Shown here: one piece after another, positions 1-10,871 of the stretch
Layout of the letters: each line of letters opens with the position of its first letter
Numbering within the stretch: position 1 is the stretch's first letter
DNA from: Tachypleus tridentatus
Lineage: Eukaryota > Arthropoda > Merostomata > Xiphosura > Limulidae
Length of the DNA: 64,000 nucleotides
Assembly (NCBI RefSeq): GCF_004210375.1
Contig: NC_134834.1
Span: 93,004,170-93,068,169, forward strand
Direction: 5' to 3'
The notes under the pieces: generated by a model
What the model was told of the DNA's origin: nothing
Seen by the model: only the letters and a program-made list of their open reading frames with translations
The model's database searches: none
Translations under genes and position numbers: made by a program

Positions 1-19
1 CGTGATTATGGCTTGCCAT

Positions 20-256
20 AGGTTTGTGATTACGGTGCTTGACTCGCAACATGCGGGTTCGAATCCCATCGCCGGATATACTCATCCCTTCGGCCGTGGT
101 GATGTCATAACGTTATGATCAATCCCACTATTCTATTAGAGTAGGTAAGAGATGGCGATGGGTGGTGTTAACTGGTTATCTACCCTCTAGTATATATTAG
201 ACTAATGTAGATAGCGCTCGAGCAGTTTTGCGCAAAATTTAACAAATAAATAAACG
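20..256 (+). repeat. SINE-A, diverged copy
   Basis: The copy has a tRNA-like B box (GGTTCGAATCCC), then the family's body landmarks: CAATCCCACTATT, a GATGGGTGGTG block, CCTCTAGT and GCGCAAAATTTAACAAATAAATAA at the 3' end. The 5' part of the tRNA-like head is poorly preserved. It resembles the copy at 47079 more than the main subfamily. Confidence 0.75.
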
Positions 257-669
257 AGAAAACATTTTTTTTTATTTCATCCTTCGTGAATCGCCTTAAA
301 GTGTTCGCTTTGCATTCAGTGAAATGAAAACTTTATATGAAATGAAAACAGTCGTATTTCTGTAATGTTTTGTCCTGTTCATTTCGTATGTAGTTCGTTT
401 TCACAGGTTATGATGACAGTAAAGCTATTCGTTAAATTCGAATTTCATGACCGGAGTTTATGCTGAATCAAACATTTTATGACATTCAGATCGAAAGCTC
501 AAAAATTGATTATAAATACAAGGGTATTAAACGCTTAGTTAAATTACCACATGAGAAACAAAAATCCGTTTCCTGTTTTTGTTTCTTTATCTCAAGTTAT
601 TATAATTCCTTAGTCACTAAGAGAACAAATTTTCATTGTAATGTATTTCGCCAGTATCAAGAAAACGCA
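257..669. other. Intergenic, nothing recognised
   Basis: AT-rich sequence. A 75-codon open frame beginning at 460 runs into the following SINE and has no recognisable motif, so it is not annotated as a gene. Confidence 0.6.
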
Positions 670-920
670 GCATGGCCAAGTGGTTAGAACACTTGTAATC
701 AGAGGTTCGCGGGTTCGAATCTCTCTAACACCAAACAAGCTGGCCCTTTCAATCGTGGAGCGTTATAATGGTTAATCCCACTGTTCGTTGGTAAAACAGT
801 AGCCCAAGAGTTGGTGATAGGTGGTGATTACTAGCTACACTCCCTCTAGTCTTGCACTGCTAAATTAGGAACGGCTAGCGCAGATAACCCTCGTGTAGCG
901 TTGCGCAAAATTCAAAAGGA
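670..920 (+). repeat. SINE-A copy
   Basis: The tRNA-like head (CATGGCCAAGTGGTTAGAAC, then GCGGGTTCGAATC) is followed by the body with AGTTGGTGATAGGTGGTGAT, CCTCTAGTC, GGAACGGCTAGCGCAGATAA and GCGTTGCGCAAAATTC. The head is slightly shortened. Confidence 0.88.
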
Positions 921-1702
921 CGAAACGTGTTTGGTTGTTAGAATGAGTAATAACTAGTTTTGTATTACCTTACTCTTTCCCAAACTTTTGTTCCCTCCCT
1001 TTAATAAGTTTAGTTTTTTGTGCACCTTATCACCTTCTTTTAAATGAGTAAAAATTGAACTAAGCGATGAAACATAACACTCAGATACACAAAAAGGTCC
1101 GATATGTAATGATGTAATTATGTATTATTTTCATTCATTAAAATTACATTCAAACACTGAATTTTGTGTTATTGCACTATTGACTCGAGTGTAATTGTTT
1201 GTGCAACCCCTAAAGAAAACAGTTGCACTATTCTGTTGGAGAGTGCTCATACTTTGCATATAAGATGAAAAAGAAAGTATTAGAGACACCACGGAAAATC
1301 GGGAGACGCCAGAAGGATTTTGCCTGACTTTTTGATAAAACTATAGACATTAGGACTTGTAGTTCTCTGGAACCTTCCAGTAAGTTCCATTTGGATCATC
1401 GTCTTCAGAAGTGTCCAATGGGGGTTACTTGCTGATACCCTTAGGTTATAAAATATCTGAGAAATCTCTGCCCTTCTGGGATATCTATTGATACCTCATG
1501 TTTAAGTGTACTTTTTTTTAACACGATATTTTTTGTTGATTGATTCTTCACGGATTTAAAACCAGAGTTACATGAAAACTAAATTTGCACTATTAATTTA
1601 ATGTCGACCATTAGTATCTTCTTAAGAAAGATTTAAATCCAGAATTCACCAGTTAAGCTGATCTAGCACGAGCTTAAAGTCTATCTGTAAGATCTGTTTG
1701 TT
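921..1702. other. Intergenic, nothing recognised
   Basis: AT-rich sequence without a supported open frame, repeat or RNA structure that I can recognise. Confidence 0.55.
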
Positions 1703-1802
1703 TATTTTAGAGCAAAGCCACATTGGAGTGTCCGAGCGAGTGGTTTCAAAACCCGGCTTTTAGCGTTGTAAATCTATAGACACACCGCTGTCCCACCAGA
1801 CG
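1703..1802 (-). repeat. SINE-C copy
   Basis: Read on the minus strand it begins at the tRNA-like head (CTGGTGGGACAGCGGTGTG), passes TTACAACGCTAAAAGCCGGG and ends with the family tail CCAATGTGGCTTTGCTCTAA. The stretch between the B box and the tail is degenerate. Confidence 0.7.
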
Positions 1803-1947
1803 ACTTGTTTGGAAGGTTAATGGTGGGTGATACATTCTATAAGAATAGCGCTCTAAACAACAACTGTAACTTTTTGCAACACTTCGAAGACAGAACGTAC
1901 CATAGTTGTTGCATAATGTTGAATGATTAATTTGTCACTAGCACACG

Positions 1948-4084
1948 TTAACCTGTTCAGTGCCGTCGACGAGATAACTCATCCAAGCCGATCGGTAACA
2001 CAGTGCCACGGACGAGTTTTCTCGTTCTCAATAATACCTAACGTCAACGCTAGATGTCAGCACCATACATGCATTTGACCTACTTACAAATTGTTTAAAT
2101 TTCGATCCAAAATGGCGTCACGAAAAAACTTACAAAATGAAGAAGCATTAGAGTTGTATTTTGAACTTGGTTCGGAGTTTGAAGATAGCAGTGGCGATTC
2201 AGAAGATTCGAACTTTGAAGATTCTTTTAAAAATACGGAACTACAACGCTCAGATGTTAGTGAAGATGATGATAATTGGCCATCAACCATCACTGGTAAA
2301 CGAGTGATAACAACAGGGAGCAGACGTAAAATTGTAGGTCGGGATAAGAACGGTTCCAAGAAAAAGTGCCCTAATGACAATGATTGGAGTGCTGAATCCT
2401 TTGCTGCTCCAGTTATAAACCCCATCTCAGGAAATCATGATGTCCAGTACGACGATTTGAGCCAAGACTCAAAGCCCTTTCGTTGGTTTCAAAAGTTCTT
2501 CCCTCCCAAAATTATTAACCATATTGTAACAGAGACCAATGAATATGCAGAAACTATGATGGCCCGCGCTGATTTGAAGGAACATTCTAGAGTAAAATCA
2601 TGGAAGTCAACTAATGAGAAGGAAATTTATGAATTTATGGGTCTGATAATGCTAATGGGCATAGAAAGAAAACCAACTATTTCCATGTACTTCAGTTCTG
2701 ACCTTTTGCTTGCCACATTCATTTTTGGTCAGTGCGTGTCAAAAAACCGGTTTTTTTTTTTGCTGCTATCGATGCTACACTTTGCTGACAATACTCAGGA
2801 AAATATTGTTACCAACGACAGCACAAGATGCAGCCCATTATTGACCATTTACGGGAGAAAAATTTAGAACCTCATATGTACCAAACGAATATGTGTGTAT
2901 TGACGAATCTTTGATACTAAGGAAGGGTCGACTGGGAATTCGACAGTACATTCTATCTAAAAGGGCTAGGTTTGGAGTCAAACGTTGTGAGCTATGTGAA
3001 AGTGTAACAGGCTATATTTGGGACTTTTTCATCTACACTGGTGCTACTACACAGTACAGCACTAAAGAGGGCGGACAGAGCGAACGTGTTGTACGCACAT
3101 TGATGGAATTATTGTTTGGACAAAATTGTAAGCTCTATTTGGATCGTGTTTTTTTACAAGTCCCACTTTAGCGAAGTCATTGCTTGATCCTGACACCTAT
3201 ATGTATGGGACAGTAATAAAAAATCGAGTTGGGATGCCGAAATGTTTCACAAATATCCAAAGGGGAGAAATGGAAGTGGAACAAAAAGACAAAATTGGTG
3301 TTTTTCACTGGAAGGATAAGAGGGACATTTTCAGGTTGAGTACAATACGTGACAATACCATGCAAAGCACTGGAAAGATATACCGTGCTACTGGTACAGC
3401 TATTGTAAAACCAAAATGTGTCATTGAATACAATCGTTATATGGGAGGGGTTGACTTATGTGACGGTGTGTTGCATACTTATCCGAGTATGAGCAAGGCT
3501 GTCAAGTGGTACAAAAAAAGTATTTTTTCATATGATGGATATAGCAGTGTACAATGCTTTGGTAGTTTACAAATCACTGGGAAACAACCTGTCTCTCCTG
3601 GAGTTTAGACTCGGAGTCATCCGTACCCTGATTGAAAATTACTACACTTAGCGCCCAAAATCCACTGGAGGCCGGCCGGCCTTCCTTGGAAATCCCCCTT
3701 TACCTCACAGAACGTCACTTCCCAACACTTATTCCCCAAACAGGAAAGAAAATGAACCCCACTAGAAAGCGTAAAGTGTGCTTTGACAAATCCACGAGGA
3801 GGAAAGCAGATATGAATGTACTGATTGCAAAGTGGCTCTTTCTGTTGACACCTGCTTCAAAACATTTCACACGAAAGTGAATTATTAAATGTGTCATGTA
3901 TTTCAATACCCAAAAATGACATTTTGTGCATTATTGTTTCATGTTTTGTACATATTTTTTTCATTTTGTGTACCACTATAAGTTTGACTTAAAAAAAAAA
4001 GCATTTGTTGCTTATTTCCAAAATTACTCGATTTTGCTGAAAAAAACCCATAGCAGCTGAAATACTTGGCAGTCAACAGGTTAA
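1948..4084 (+). mobile_element. piggyBac-like DNA transposon, degenerate
   Basis: Seen directly: the element is flanked by TTAA at 1948-1951 and 4081-4084, the target-site duplication of the piggyBac superfamily. Its ends are inverted: CCTGTTCAGTGCC at 1952-1964 matches the reverse complement of the right end (CCTGTTGACTGCC, 4068-4080) at 11 of 13 positions. Inside lies a transposase on the plus strand broken into four open segments (see next entry). The element is 2129 bp between the duplications, a normal size for an autonomous piggyBac. Complete ends with a decayed gene mean an old insertion that can no longer supply its own transposase, although its ends might still be recognised by a related enzyme. 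It is bordered by SINE-C copies on both sides. Confidence 0.92.
2112..3880 (+). pseudogene. piggyBac transposase (PGBD/DDE_Tnp_1_7 type), frameshifted
   Basis: A DDD transposase that would cut and paste the surrounding element at TTAA sites. The likely start is ATG at 2112 (MASRKN...), 7 codons inside a slightly longer open frame that begins at 2091. The first segment (to 2867) has the acidic, Ser-rich N terminus and the start of the catalytic domain. The second (2893-3171) holds VCIDESLILRKGR, with the first catalytic Asp, and CKLYLD, with the second. The third (3180-3608) holds YNRYMGGVDLCDG, with the third catalytic Asp. The fourth (3632-3880) is the basic C-terminal tail; the Cys-rich finger residues (ECTDC) are readable only in another frame near 3814. 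The frames used are 3, 1, 3 and 2, so there are at least three or four frameshifts, near 2870, 3150, 3610 and 3805. A run of 12 T lies near 2750. All three Asp codons survive, but no intact protein can be made. Confidence 0.92.
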
Positions 4085-4234
4085 AGTTGTTTGTAGATTC
4101 TTACTTGAATCTAGGGCTATATGTGACATCCATTCCTTCGTTTGAGGCAATATATGAGTTGAAAGTTAATTGGTCAAAACACCCACTGCTAATGCTTGAA
4201 CTATTCTTAGAAAAATTGGGTTTTTGACTGTCAC

Positions 4235-4362
4235 GCTTATAACGTCTCCCACTGGGACTGCGGTAAGTCTACGGATTTCAACGCTAAAATCACAGGTTTG
4301 ATTCCTCTCGGTTCACAGCAGATAGCCTGATGTGACTTTCTACAAGAAAAACACACTTATAA
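4235..4362 (+). repeat. SINE-C copy
   Basis: The tRNA-like head (TGGGACTGCGGTAAGTCTAC, ATTTCAACGCTAAAATCAC) is followed by GGTTTGATTCCTCTCGGTTC and the tail CAGATAGCCTGATGTGACTT, then an A-rich end with CACAC. It sits next to a minus-strand SINE-D. Confidence 0.75.
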
Positions 4363-4364
4363 CG

Positions 4365-4465
4365 CACCTATAGACCCAAAATGTGAAGCGCATTTTTTTC
4401 CGTAACATGGCGAAAATCACGGAACCTCAGCCCAGCACACTAGCCACTGGGCCATACCTGGCCCC
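4365..4465 (-). repeat. SINE-D copy
   Basis: Read on the minus strand: GGGGCCAGGTATGGCCCAGT with A-box-like sequence, then GTGTGCTGGGCTGAGG, CGTGATTTTCGCC and the 3' motif TAGGTGCGTTATAA. The same layout recurs near 25280 and 55430, which is why I treat it as a family. Confidence 0.55.
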
Positions 4466-4788
4466 ACATTATAAAATATACATTTACTAGTAAATCGTAA
4501 AATATTCGTTGGTTAATTGGGACTTTATGGCACAAAGCAGTTACGCTATCAGCGCCACCGTAAAAACAAAATCAGTCATGCTTATATAAATGACAGTGAC
4601 TTAATATAAATTAACTGATATAGATGCACCTCCTAAATGTTTAGCTTTAAAAAACAAAACAACAAGAAGAAAACAATAATAGAATATTTGAAAACAAGAA
4701 GGGAATGTTTACAAACCAGACAATAAGATATCATGTTTATTTGTAAAGTTATATTAAAATAAGCATTGACTTAACTCATCTAACGACC
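4466..4788. other. Intergenic, nothing recognised
   Basis: AT-rich spacer without a motif that I can name. Confidence 0.5.
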
Positions 4789-5056
4789 GGATATGGCCAG
4801 GTGGGTTTAGGCGTTCGACTCGTAATCTGAGGGTCGCGGGTTCGAATTCCCGTCGCACTAAACATGCTCGCCTTTCAGCCGTGGGCGCGTTATTAGGTGA
4901 GGGTTAATCCCACTATTCATTGGTAAAGGAGTAACCCAAGAGTTGGCGGTCGGTGGTGATGACTAGCTGCTTTCCCACTAGTCTTTCCCACACTGCTAAA
5001 TTAGGGACGGCTAGCGCAGTAACCCTTGTGTAGCTTTAGGCAAAATAAAAAACAAC
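4789..5056 (+). repeat. SINE-A, full-length copy
   Basis: Complete head (ATGGCCAGGTGGGTTTAGGC, ACTCGTAATCTGAGGGTCGC, GGGTTCGAATTCC), complete body and tail ending TTTAGGCAAAATAAAAAACAAC. Confidence 0.93.
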
Positions 5057-5352
5057 AACTTATCTTAAAAACAATTATCTTTAAATTCCTACATACAGAT
5101 CGCATTCACATCAAAAACAACAACTTTACCTCGACGATGTCTTAATTTGAATTAAAGGAACTAAACTGACGAAATAAATAGTATGGAATAAACATATTAT
5201 CATGGTTTTGTATTCATTCGATTACACTACCAATTTTAATTTGTCCCTGAAGAAGAAAGGCCCACCTTTTGAGAGCGCTCGGGTTATAGGTTTTTATTTA
5301 TTTCTATCATAATTTTGTGCATAATTTCCTAGCCATAGGAAATTTACAACTA
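5057..5352. other. Intergenic, nothing recognised
   Basis: AT-rich sequence up to the presumed left end of a Tc3-like element. No open frame or repeat is supported. Confidence 0.5.
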
Positions 5353-6911
5353 CAACAGTGTGCAAATATATTAGGAGAAAGCAGATTTCAGGCTACTTTC
5401 AGAGAACAATGGAAAGTAAATCACAGGTGAAACATTAAAATATTATTAATATTTACCTTTAGTACAACAGAAATTCAATGAAGTACTGGTGCTCAACAAA
5501 CAGTTAATATTGTGTGTTCTCCTTTGGCTTTAATAACTGAAGAGTCTTTCGGACACTGTTACAACATATTTAATCAAATGTTCTTTGGCATTTTGCTCCA
5601 AATGTCTTTAGTAAACTTTGATTTGTCAAGCTTTTAATCTACCAAATTCCAGATCTGCTCATTTGGGTTGAGATTTGGTCTTTATGGGAAATACTGCATT
5701 ACTTGAATGATTCTAGAAGCTTCTTTCTTAGTTATGTAATTTCTGCATAGATCAAATGAGTGTTTGTGGTCACTACCTTCTTGGTAGTAGAATCATTCAC
5801 CAATAATACGCACAAAATGGGTACATCATGACGGATCAGTATCTACCTGATGGTACTTGTACTGGTATATTATTCCATCTATTTTGCATAGATTTTTATT
5901 GCCTCATCAGGAAAAAAAACACTCTCAAACCTTCACAGGTAGGTGCTATGCATTGAAGTAAGTATATTTCCGTCGGATGTACAACCTACGTTTTGAACCA
6001 AATATTTCGAACTTGGATGAATCATTTTCTAATTATCAACAGTCCAGTTTTTTATAAAATTTAACAAATTCCAGTTTCTTGACAACATTTTGAGATTGAA
6101 ATAAACAGTTGTAACTGCTACATGATCAAATATTCCATTTTCATTGGGTCTTCTTGATACTGTACATCTGGACACTTTTCTATCATTTGTTGCATGGTTG
6201 TTTATCTCATGCTTGAGATCAGTAACAGTTTTCCTTCTGTCCTAAAGGCTGCATAAACGAAAATACTTAGCATCAGTATCATTTAGTTTAGGTGTTCTGC
6301 CTCTTACTTTACTATATCCAGATTTATTTGTTTCGGTCTCATATCCAGGGTGTACATGATAGAGTTTGAAAAAACATTTCGAGTCTGGAGCAATTTATCA
6401 GAGAATCCAATCAGCATAAGGTAAAGTTTTTATGATAACTCTCTGCTCTACTGACAATTATCTACGCTTTTTGGGCTGTGATATGAAAACAAAACTTAAT
6501 CTATAATGTTAAACACTGTCTTTATTAAGGTCTGTTTGTGGAACGTTATTAAAATCATTTTGTTTTTTGCATATACCGATATCATATGCTAGCTCCTTGC
6601 TAGCTTCTTTCTATGTAGCTCAGACATTGCTTATTGTATCGTGATATTTATTTTAGACCCAAAATTTGAAAAGTATGTTCATTCAAGCAGAACCTTTATG
6701 ATATGCCATTGGTACATGTACATGGGAATTCTAAAAAAATAATAAATATTCCCACCCTGACTCATTGAATTGACAGTACGGATCAGTGAAGCATTACCAC
6801 AGTGTTGAAAGTTACATTCTGTAATGGCAGGGAAGAATTAGCCCCCAAAAAAGGAAAAATGACAAAATATTCTTTTGTCCCAACACTTTTTTTTTTGTTT
6901 GCTCAGTACTG
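5353..6911 (-). mobile_element. Degenerate Tc1/mariner (Tc3-like) element
   Basis: On the minus strand near 5640-5700 I can read a decayed end of a DDE catalytic domain: MQYFP, then RPNLNPNEQIWNLV, the counterpart of the family's SPDLNPIENVWNLL, with the third catalytic acid retained in NPNEQ. Stops and frameshifts occur throughout. The right end, read inwards, is TA then CAGTACTGAGCAAA and GTGTTGGGACAAAAG, a typical Tc1-type terminus. A weak partner lies at 5353 (CAACAGTGTGCAAA ... TTAGGAGAAAG). The span of about 1.56 kb fits the superfamily. The superfamily is fairly sure; the left boundary is uncertain. Confidence 0.65.
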
Positions 6912-6913
6912 TA

Positions 6914-7205
6914 AACCATCTTTCACGCCTTTCAAAGGTTAGTGGTATATTTTATCGTTGTTTAAATGTGTGAAACTGATATTTAAACACTAATACATGA
7001 AGTAAAAGCATAGCAGTAACATTGAAACACCCTAATAAACTAGGATAAATATATAAAAGTAATATTGAAACATCAATGAAAGTAGGCATCCACCACAATA
7101 GATTATAACATGAATAAACCAAAATCACTGACAAATCACAACGTACGTATTTTGTAAAATTCCAAACACCTATTTGAAAAAAAATAAACTGTTTGGTTGT
7201 TTTTT
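6914..7205. other. Intergenic, nothing recognised
   Basis: AT-rich sequence; an 88-codon minus-strand open frame here has biased composition and no motif, and it runs into the SINE poly-T end. Confidence 0.5.
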
Positions 7206-7468
7206 TTTTTTCGCTCAAAGCTACACAAGAGCTATCTGCACTAGTTGTTCCTAATTTATCAGTGTAAAACTACAGGGAAGACAGATAGTCATCGCCACCC
7301 ACCGTCAACTCTTGAAATGCTCTTTTACCAACGAATAGTGGGATTGACCGTAGCGTTACAACGCCCTCACGGCTGAATGGGCGAGTATGTTTGGTGTGAC
7401 GAGGGTTCGAACCCGCAACCCTTGGATTATGAGTCGAGTGTCTTAACCATCTGGCCAAGTCGATCCGG
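7206..7468 (-). repeat. SINE-A, full-length copy
   Basis: On the minus strand: head with ACTTGGCCAGATGGTTAAGA and CTCATAATCCAAGGGTTGCG, the body with TAATTTAGC-type blocks inverted, and a tail adjoining poly-T at 7200. Small changes are scattered through the body. Confidence 0.9.
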
Positions 7469-7804
7469 TAGTAGTCATGACCGACTGATCAGTCCATAAA
7501 AGATTTTCTCATGCTTCGGATCAGGAAATGTTTATTAGAGGACTTAAAAAATTCTATTTATACGATAATTTCTGTGATTTCTAAGAAACTAACAAATTTC
7601 GAAAACTCGTATATCTGTTAAATACACTCTTAAGTTCGATTTTCGAGGCTCAACCTCACTCTTTTCTCTACATCATAGTTTTAAATTCATTGGCGTAGCA
7701 GACATTTATAATTTTACGCATCAAGAAAGCGTTGCGCAATCGCATCTGAATTAAATGTAAATGTATTACATTTTCCTCCTAACTGCACCTATATAATGAG
7801 GGTC
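7469..7804. other. Intergenic, nothing recognised
   Basis: No open frame, repeat or RNA feature supported. Confidence 0.5.
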
Positions 7805-7920
7805 CCCGCTAGTACAGCTGTATGTCTCCGAATTTACAACGCTACAATCAGGGGTTCGATTACCCTCGGTGGGCTCAGTAGATAGTTCGATGTGGCTTTG
7901 CTATAGGAAAACACACACCT
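7805..7920 (+). repeat. SINE-C copy
   Basis: The head has CTAGTACAGCTGTATGTCTC and ATTTACAACGCTACAATCAG, the B box GGTTCGATTACC, then TCGGTGGGCTCAGTAGATAG and the tail GATGTGGCTTTGCTATAGG followed by AAAACACACAC. This is one of the best-preserved copies of the family in the window. Confidence 0.82.
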
Positions 7921-8234
7921 ATATAACGAAGGTGTATCGGCAAGATTAAAATAATGCTAGTCAGCAATCAAACTACTACGTGTTACTTGTGGTATGAACA
8001 TTCATAGTAGGTTCTGGTTAATTTTGAACTCCACGCTATAATTTATTGGCTTTCATTCAGATACCATTATATGCATATATGGAATGTTTTTGTTTGTTCA
8101 CTTTGTTTTTTGGTCTGACATAATTGCGCTTTTATTGGCTGAATTGCTTTATTTATTTAGAATTGACTTTCTATCATTTAAGCAGATCGTCAGGCAGTTA
8201 GTTACCAATTTCAGAAATCAGTCTTACATGCTCT
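7921..8234. other. Intergenic, nothing recognised
   Basis: AT-rich sequence with no supported feature. Confidence 0.5.
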
Positions 8235-8427
8235 TGTGGTCAGGGCGTAATTAAGGTTGTGTAATATGGTAGCCAGTTCAACTGTTCGTTAAATAAAAGA
8301 GTATACCAAGAGTTGGCGTTCAGTAGCGTTCAGTAACTGCTTTCCCTTTAGTCTATCACTGCTACACTAGAGACGACTAGCGCGCGAAAAACCCTCTTGT
8401 AACTTTGCGCGAAATTTAAACAAACAA
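8235..8427 (+). repeat. SINE-A, damaged copy
   Basis: The tRNA-like head is lost or unreadable. The body is recognisable from AGTATACCAAGAGTTGGCG through CTAGTCTATCACTGCTACAC to GCGCGAAATTTAAACAAACAAG. Confidence 0.78.
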
Positions 8428-8599
8428 GTCATCTGAAGTAAAGCTAATAACTAATCATGAACACTACACGAAAAGCTGGTAATTTTCCAAATGATATTTT
8501 CTCTTTTTATTTTCTTATTAAGTTTTTATTGTACTACAAATTCTGTCTTTTCATGTTTTTCTCATTACTTTGCTTCTGAAACTCTGAACATCCAGCATT

Positions 8600-9235
8600 T
8601 AGATGCTCTTCATCAGTCAATGTTTTTCCCGGTTCATTGTATAGTTGTTTTAAATTAATGGTTGTATGCCAACTCAACCAATTTTTCTTCTCTCTTGTTC
8701 TCCATTTTTTTTATTGGTTCGTTACTTATCCATTTTAAATCAAAGGTTATATACAAACGCAATCGATTTTTGTTTTTCCTTGTTTTCCTGGTTCATTATT
8801 TCATATGTTTACATCAATGGTTGAATATCAAACTTAACTCATTTTTCTTTTCCCTTGTTCTTCGTTTTTTCCGGGCCCGACAGGGTCAGGTGGGTTAAAT
8901 CGTGTGACTCGTAATCCGAGGGTCGTGGGTTCGAATACCCATCGCACCAAACATGTTCGACTTTTCAGCAGTGAGAACATTATAATGTGATGGCCAATCC
9001 CACTATTTCTTGGTAAAAGAGTAGCCCAAGAGTTGTCTGTGTGTGGTGATGACTTGTCTTGTACTTCTAAATTAGGGACGGCTAGCCCAGTTAACCCTCG
9101 TGTAGCCTTGCGCAAAAAAACAAACAAACTCTTCTTGGATTCATTATTTTTTTCCTTTTTATCACTAGTTCTATACCTAACTCACCTGATTTTTGTTTCT
9201 CTTGATTTTCGGCATCACGCTGAATCACCACAACT
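8600..9235. repeat. Degenerate tandem repeat, about 75-85 bp, split by a SINE
   Basis: The motif GGTTgtATaccaACTCAACC followed by ATTTTT, a CTTGTT/TTCC block, GGTTCATTA and a TTTAAATCAA-like spacer recurs with starts near 8662, 8747 and 8822. A further unit near 9167 (TTCTATACCTAACTCACCTG) lies beyond the SINE at 8873-9128. Units differ by many substitutions. The open frames that cross the array have no known motif. Confidence 0.6.
8873..9128 (+). repeat. SINE-A copy inserted in a tandem repeat
   Basis: Head GGGCCCGACAGGGTCAGGTG, GACTCGTAATCCGAGGGTCG, GGGTTCGAATACC; body lacks a short block around the CCTTCCCTCTAGT segment; tail CTTGCGCAAAAAAACAAAC. The flanks on both sides belong to the same degenerate tandem repeat. 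Confidence 0.9.
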
Positions 9236-9575
9236 TATTTTGCCTGCTTATTTAGCTGACGTTTTGTTATTTCTTTCTAAAAAATAAGGCCTCAGGTTTA
9301 ATTTCCCTTGGATATCCTTTGATGCCTTTATCTATCTAATTCTATGAGAAAAAAGGAGATAGTCTCTTTAACCCCTATCAAGCTAGCCTGCAAATTATGT
9401 CTTTATTGTTGGCCACATGCTAATATTGTTTATTGTGGCTCTAAAATATGAATATTGTACTCTTACACTCAATGTCTAATTAACTAAGTGTAGTGTTACG
9501 GCTGGTTATTGTAGACTAGATAATCTAATATACTTAAACAAATATTCTGCATTGTTTTACTCTGAAATGATTGTT
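9236..9575. other. Intergenic, nothing recognised
   Basis: No open frame or repeat supported. Confidence 0.5.
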
Positions 9576-9800
9576 TTTGAATTTTGCGCAAAGTTACACA
9601 AGGGCTATCTGTGTTAGCCGTCTCTAATTTAGCAGTGTAAAACTAGAGGTAAGACAGTCAGTCGTCACCACCCACTGCCAACTCTTGGGCTATTCTTTTA
9701 CCAAGTGAGATTGACCGTCACATTATAACGCCCCCACGGCTGAAAGAGCAACGATGTTTGGTGTAACGGGGATTCGAACCCGCGACCCTTGGATTACGAG
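9576..9800 (-). repeat. SINE-A, 5'-truncated copy
   Basis: The tail and body are complete on the minus strand (tail near 9576, B box CGCGGGTTCGAATCCCCG near 9775), but the match ends just after CTCGTAATCC, so the first part of the tRNA-like head is missing. Confidence 0.88.
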
Positions 9801-10204
9801 AAACAGGAAAGTTTCATGTCCGTTTCTACCAGTTGTTATGGAATTTTAAATATTTTAATCGTAACCCAATTTTTTAGTCAACATTTATTGTTTGTTTCCA
9901 TGATAGTCACCTACACACTGTTTACTTTTGATATACACCTAAGAGGTGAGACTAATGGTTTCTTAATTACTTCTAGTAAAGGCTAGTGTGGTTGACCTGC
10001 AATCTCAGTCGTTTAACTTTCTAACTATCCTGACCAATTGCAAATATATTACATGATGCTTATTACTGTAAATAATTTGTTTGTTGTTAAGCAAAATACT
10101 GAGGATTACGGTATTTAATTATTTCAATCCGTACTGTATCGCTAAGACAGGTGTGTGAAAATATTGTCTCAGAGCATTTTTGTATTTATTTTTAGAGATT
10201 GTTT
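9801..10204. other. Intergenic, nothing recognised
   Basis: AT-rich sequence with no supported feature. Confidence 0.5.
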
Positions 10205-10285
10205 CTGGGGGAGTCGGTGTTTTCTTATAGCAAAGCCACATTGAGCTATGTGCTGAGCCCACCGAGGTGAATCGTGTCCCTGTTA
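10205..10285 (-). repeat. SINE-C, 3' fragment
   Basis: The minus strand shows the B-box area (GATTCACCTCGGTGGGCTCA) and the tail CTCAATGTGGCTTTGCTATA followed by an A-rich end. The 5' half of the head is absent. Confidence 0.65.
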
Positions 10286-10591
10286 GAGTTTGTTTACGAT
10301 TTTCAAGAGTAGTTGAATGGTTAACACAAAGACAATGGTTCTGATGTTAGAAGTAACAATGCTATTGTACAAAATGTTGAAATTTTGGTTCGTGAACACG
10401 ATCATTAAAGATTTAGTAGAGCTGGCCAAGAAACCACAAATTCGATCCAATACGACAGTTTCTTTTTTTTTTATAAGTAAAGAATGAAACAAGATAGCAA
10501 ATTATATAACAGCTTTTAGATTTAAGCATTACCTAAAAACTATTGAGAAAAACTCAAATTACAGATTAAACAAGAAGTAACATTTTGTGGT
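10286..10591. other. Intergenic, nothing recognised
   Basis: A 69-codon minus-strand open frame has no recognisable motif; it is not supported as a gene. Confidence 0.5.
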
Positions 10592-10871
10592 GGCCCGGCA
10601 TGGCCAAGCGTGTTAAGGCGTGCAACTCGTAATCTGAGGGTCGCGAGTTCGCATCCCCGTCGCGCCAAACATGCTCGCCCTTTTAGCCGTGGGGGCGTTA
10701 TAATGTGACGGTCAATCCCACTATTCGTTGGTTAAAGAGTAGCCCAAGAGTTGGCGGTGGGTGGTGATGACTATGTGCCTTCTCTCTAGTCTTACACTGT
10801 TAAATTAGGGACGGCTAGCACAGATAGGCCTCGAGTAGCTTTGTGCGAAATTCCAAAACAAACAAACAAAC
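10592..10871 (+). repeat. SINE-A, full-length copy
   Basis: Starts GGCCCGGCATGGCCAAGCGT and ends in CAAACAAACAAACA. Near-identical AACATTTT(T)GT segments just before and after it look like a target-site duplication. Confidence 0.95.

Noticed and set aside
7270-7458. 62-codon minus-strand frame (MARWLRHSTHNPRV...)
   Set aside because: Translation of a SINE-A tRNA-like head; related peptides appear at 48182 and 53047 for the same reason.
10592-10665. Functional tRNA-Thr gene
   Set aside because: The tRNA-like sequence is the head of a SINE: it is followed by the SINE body, repeated about 30 times, and the acceptor and anticodon stems do not pair fully.
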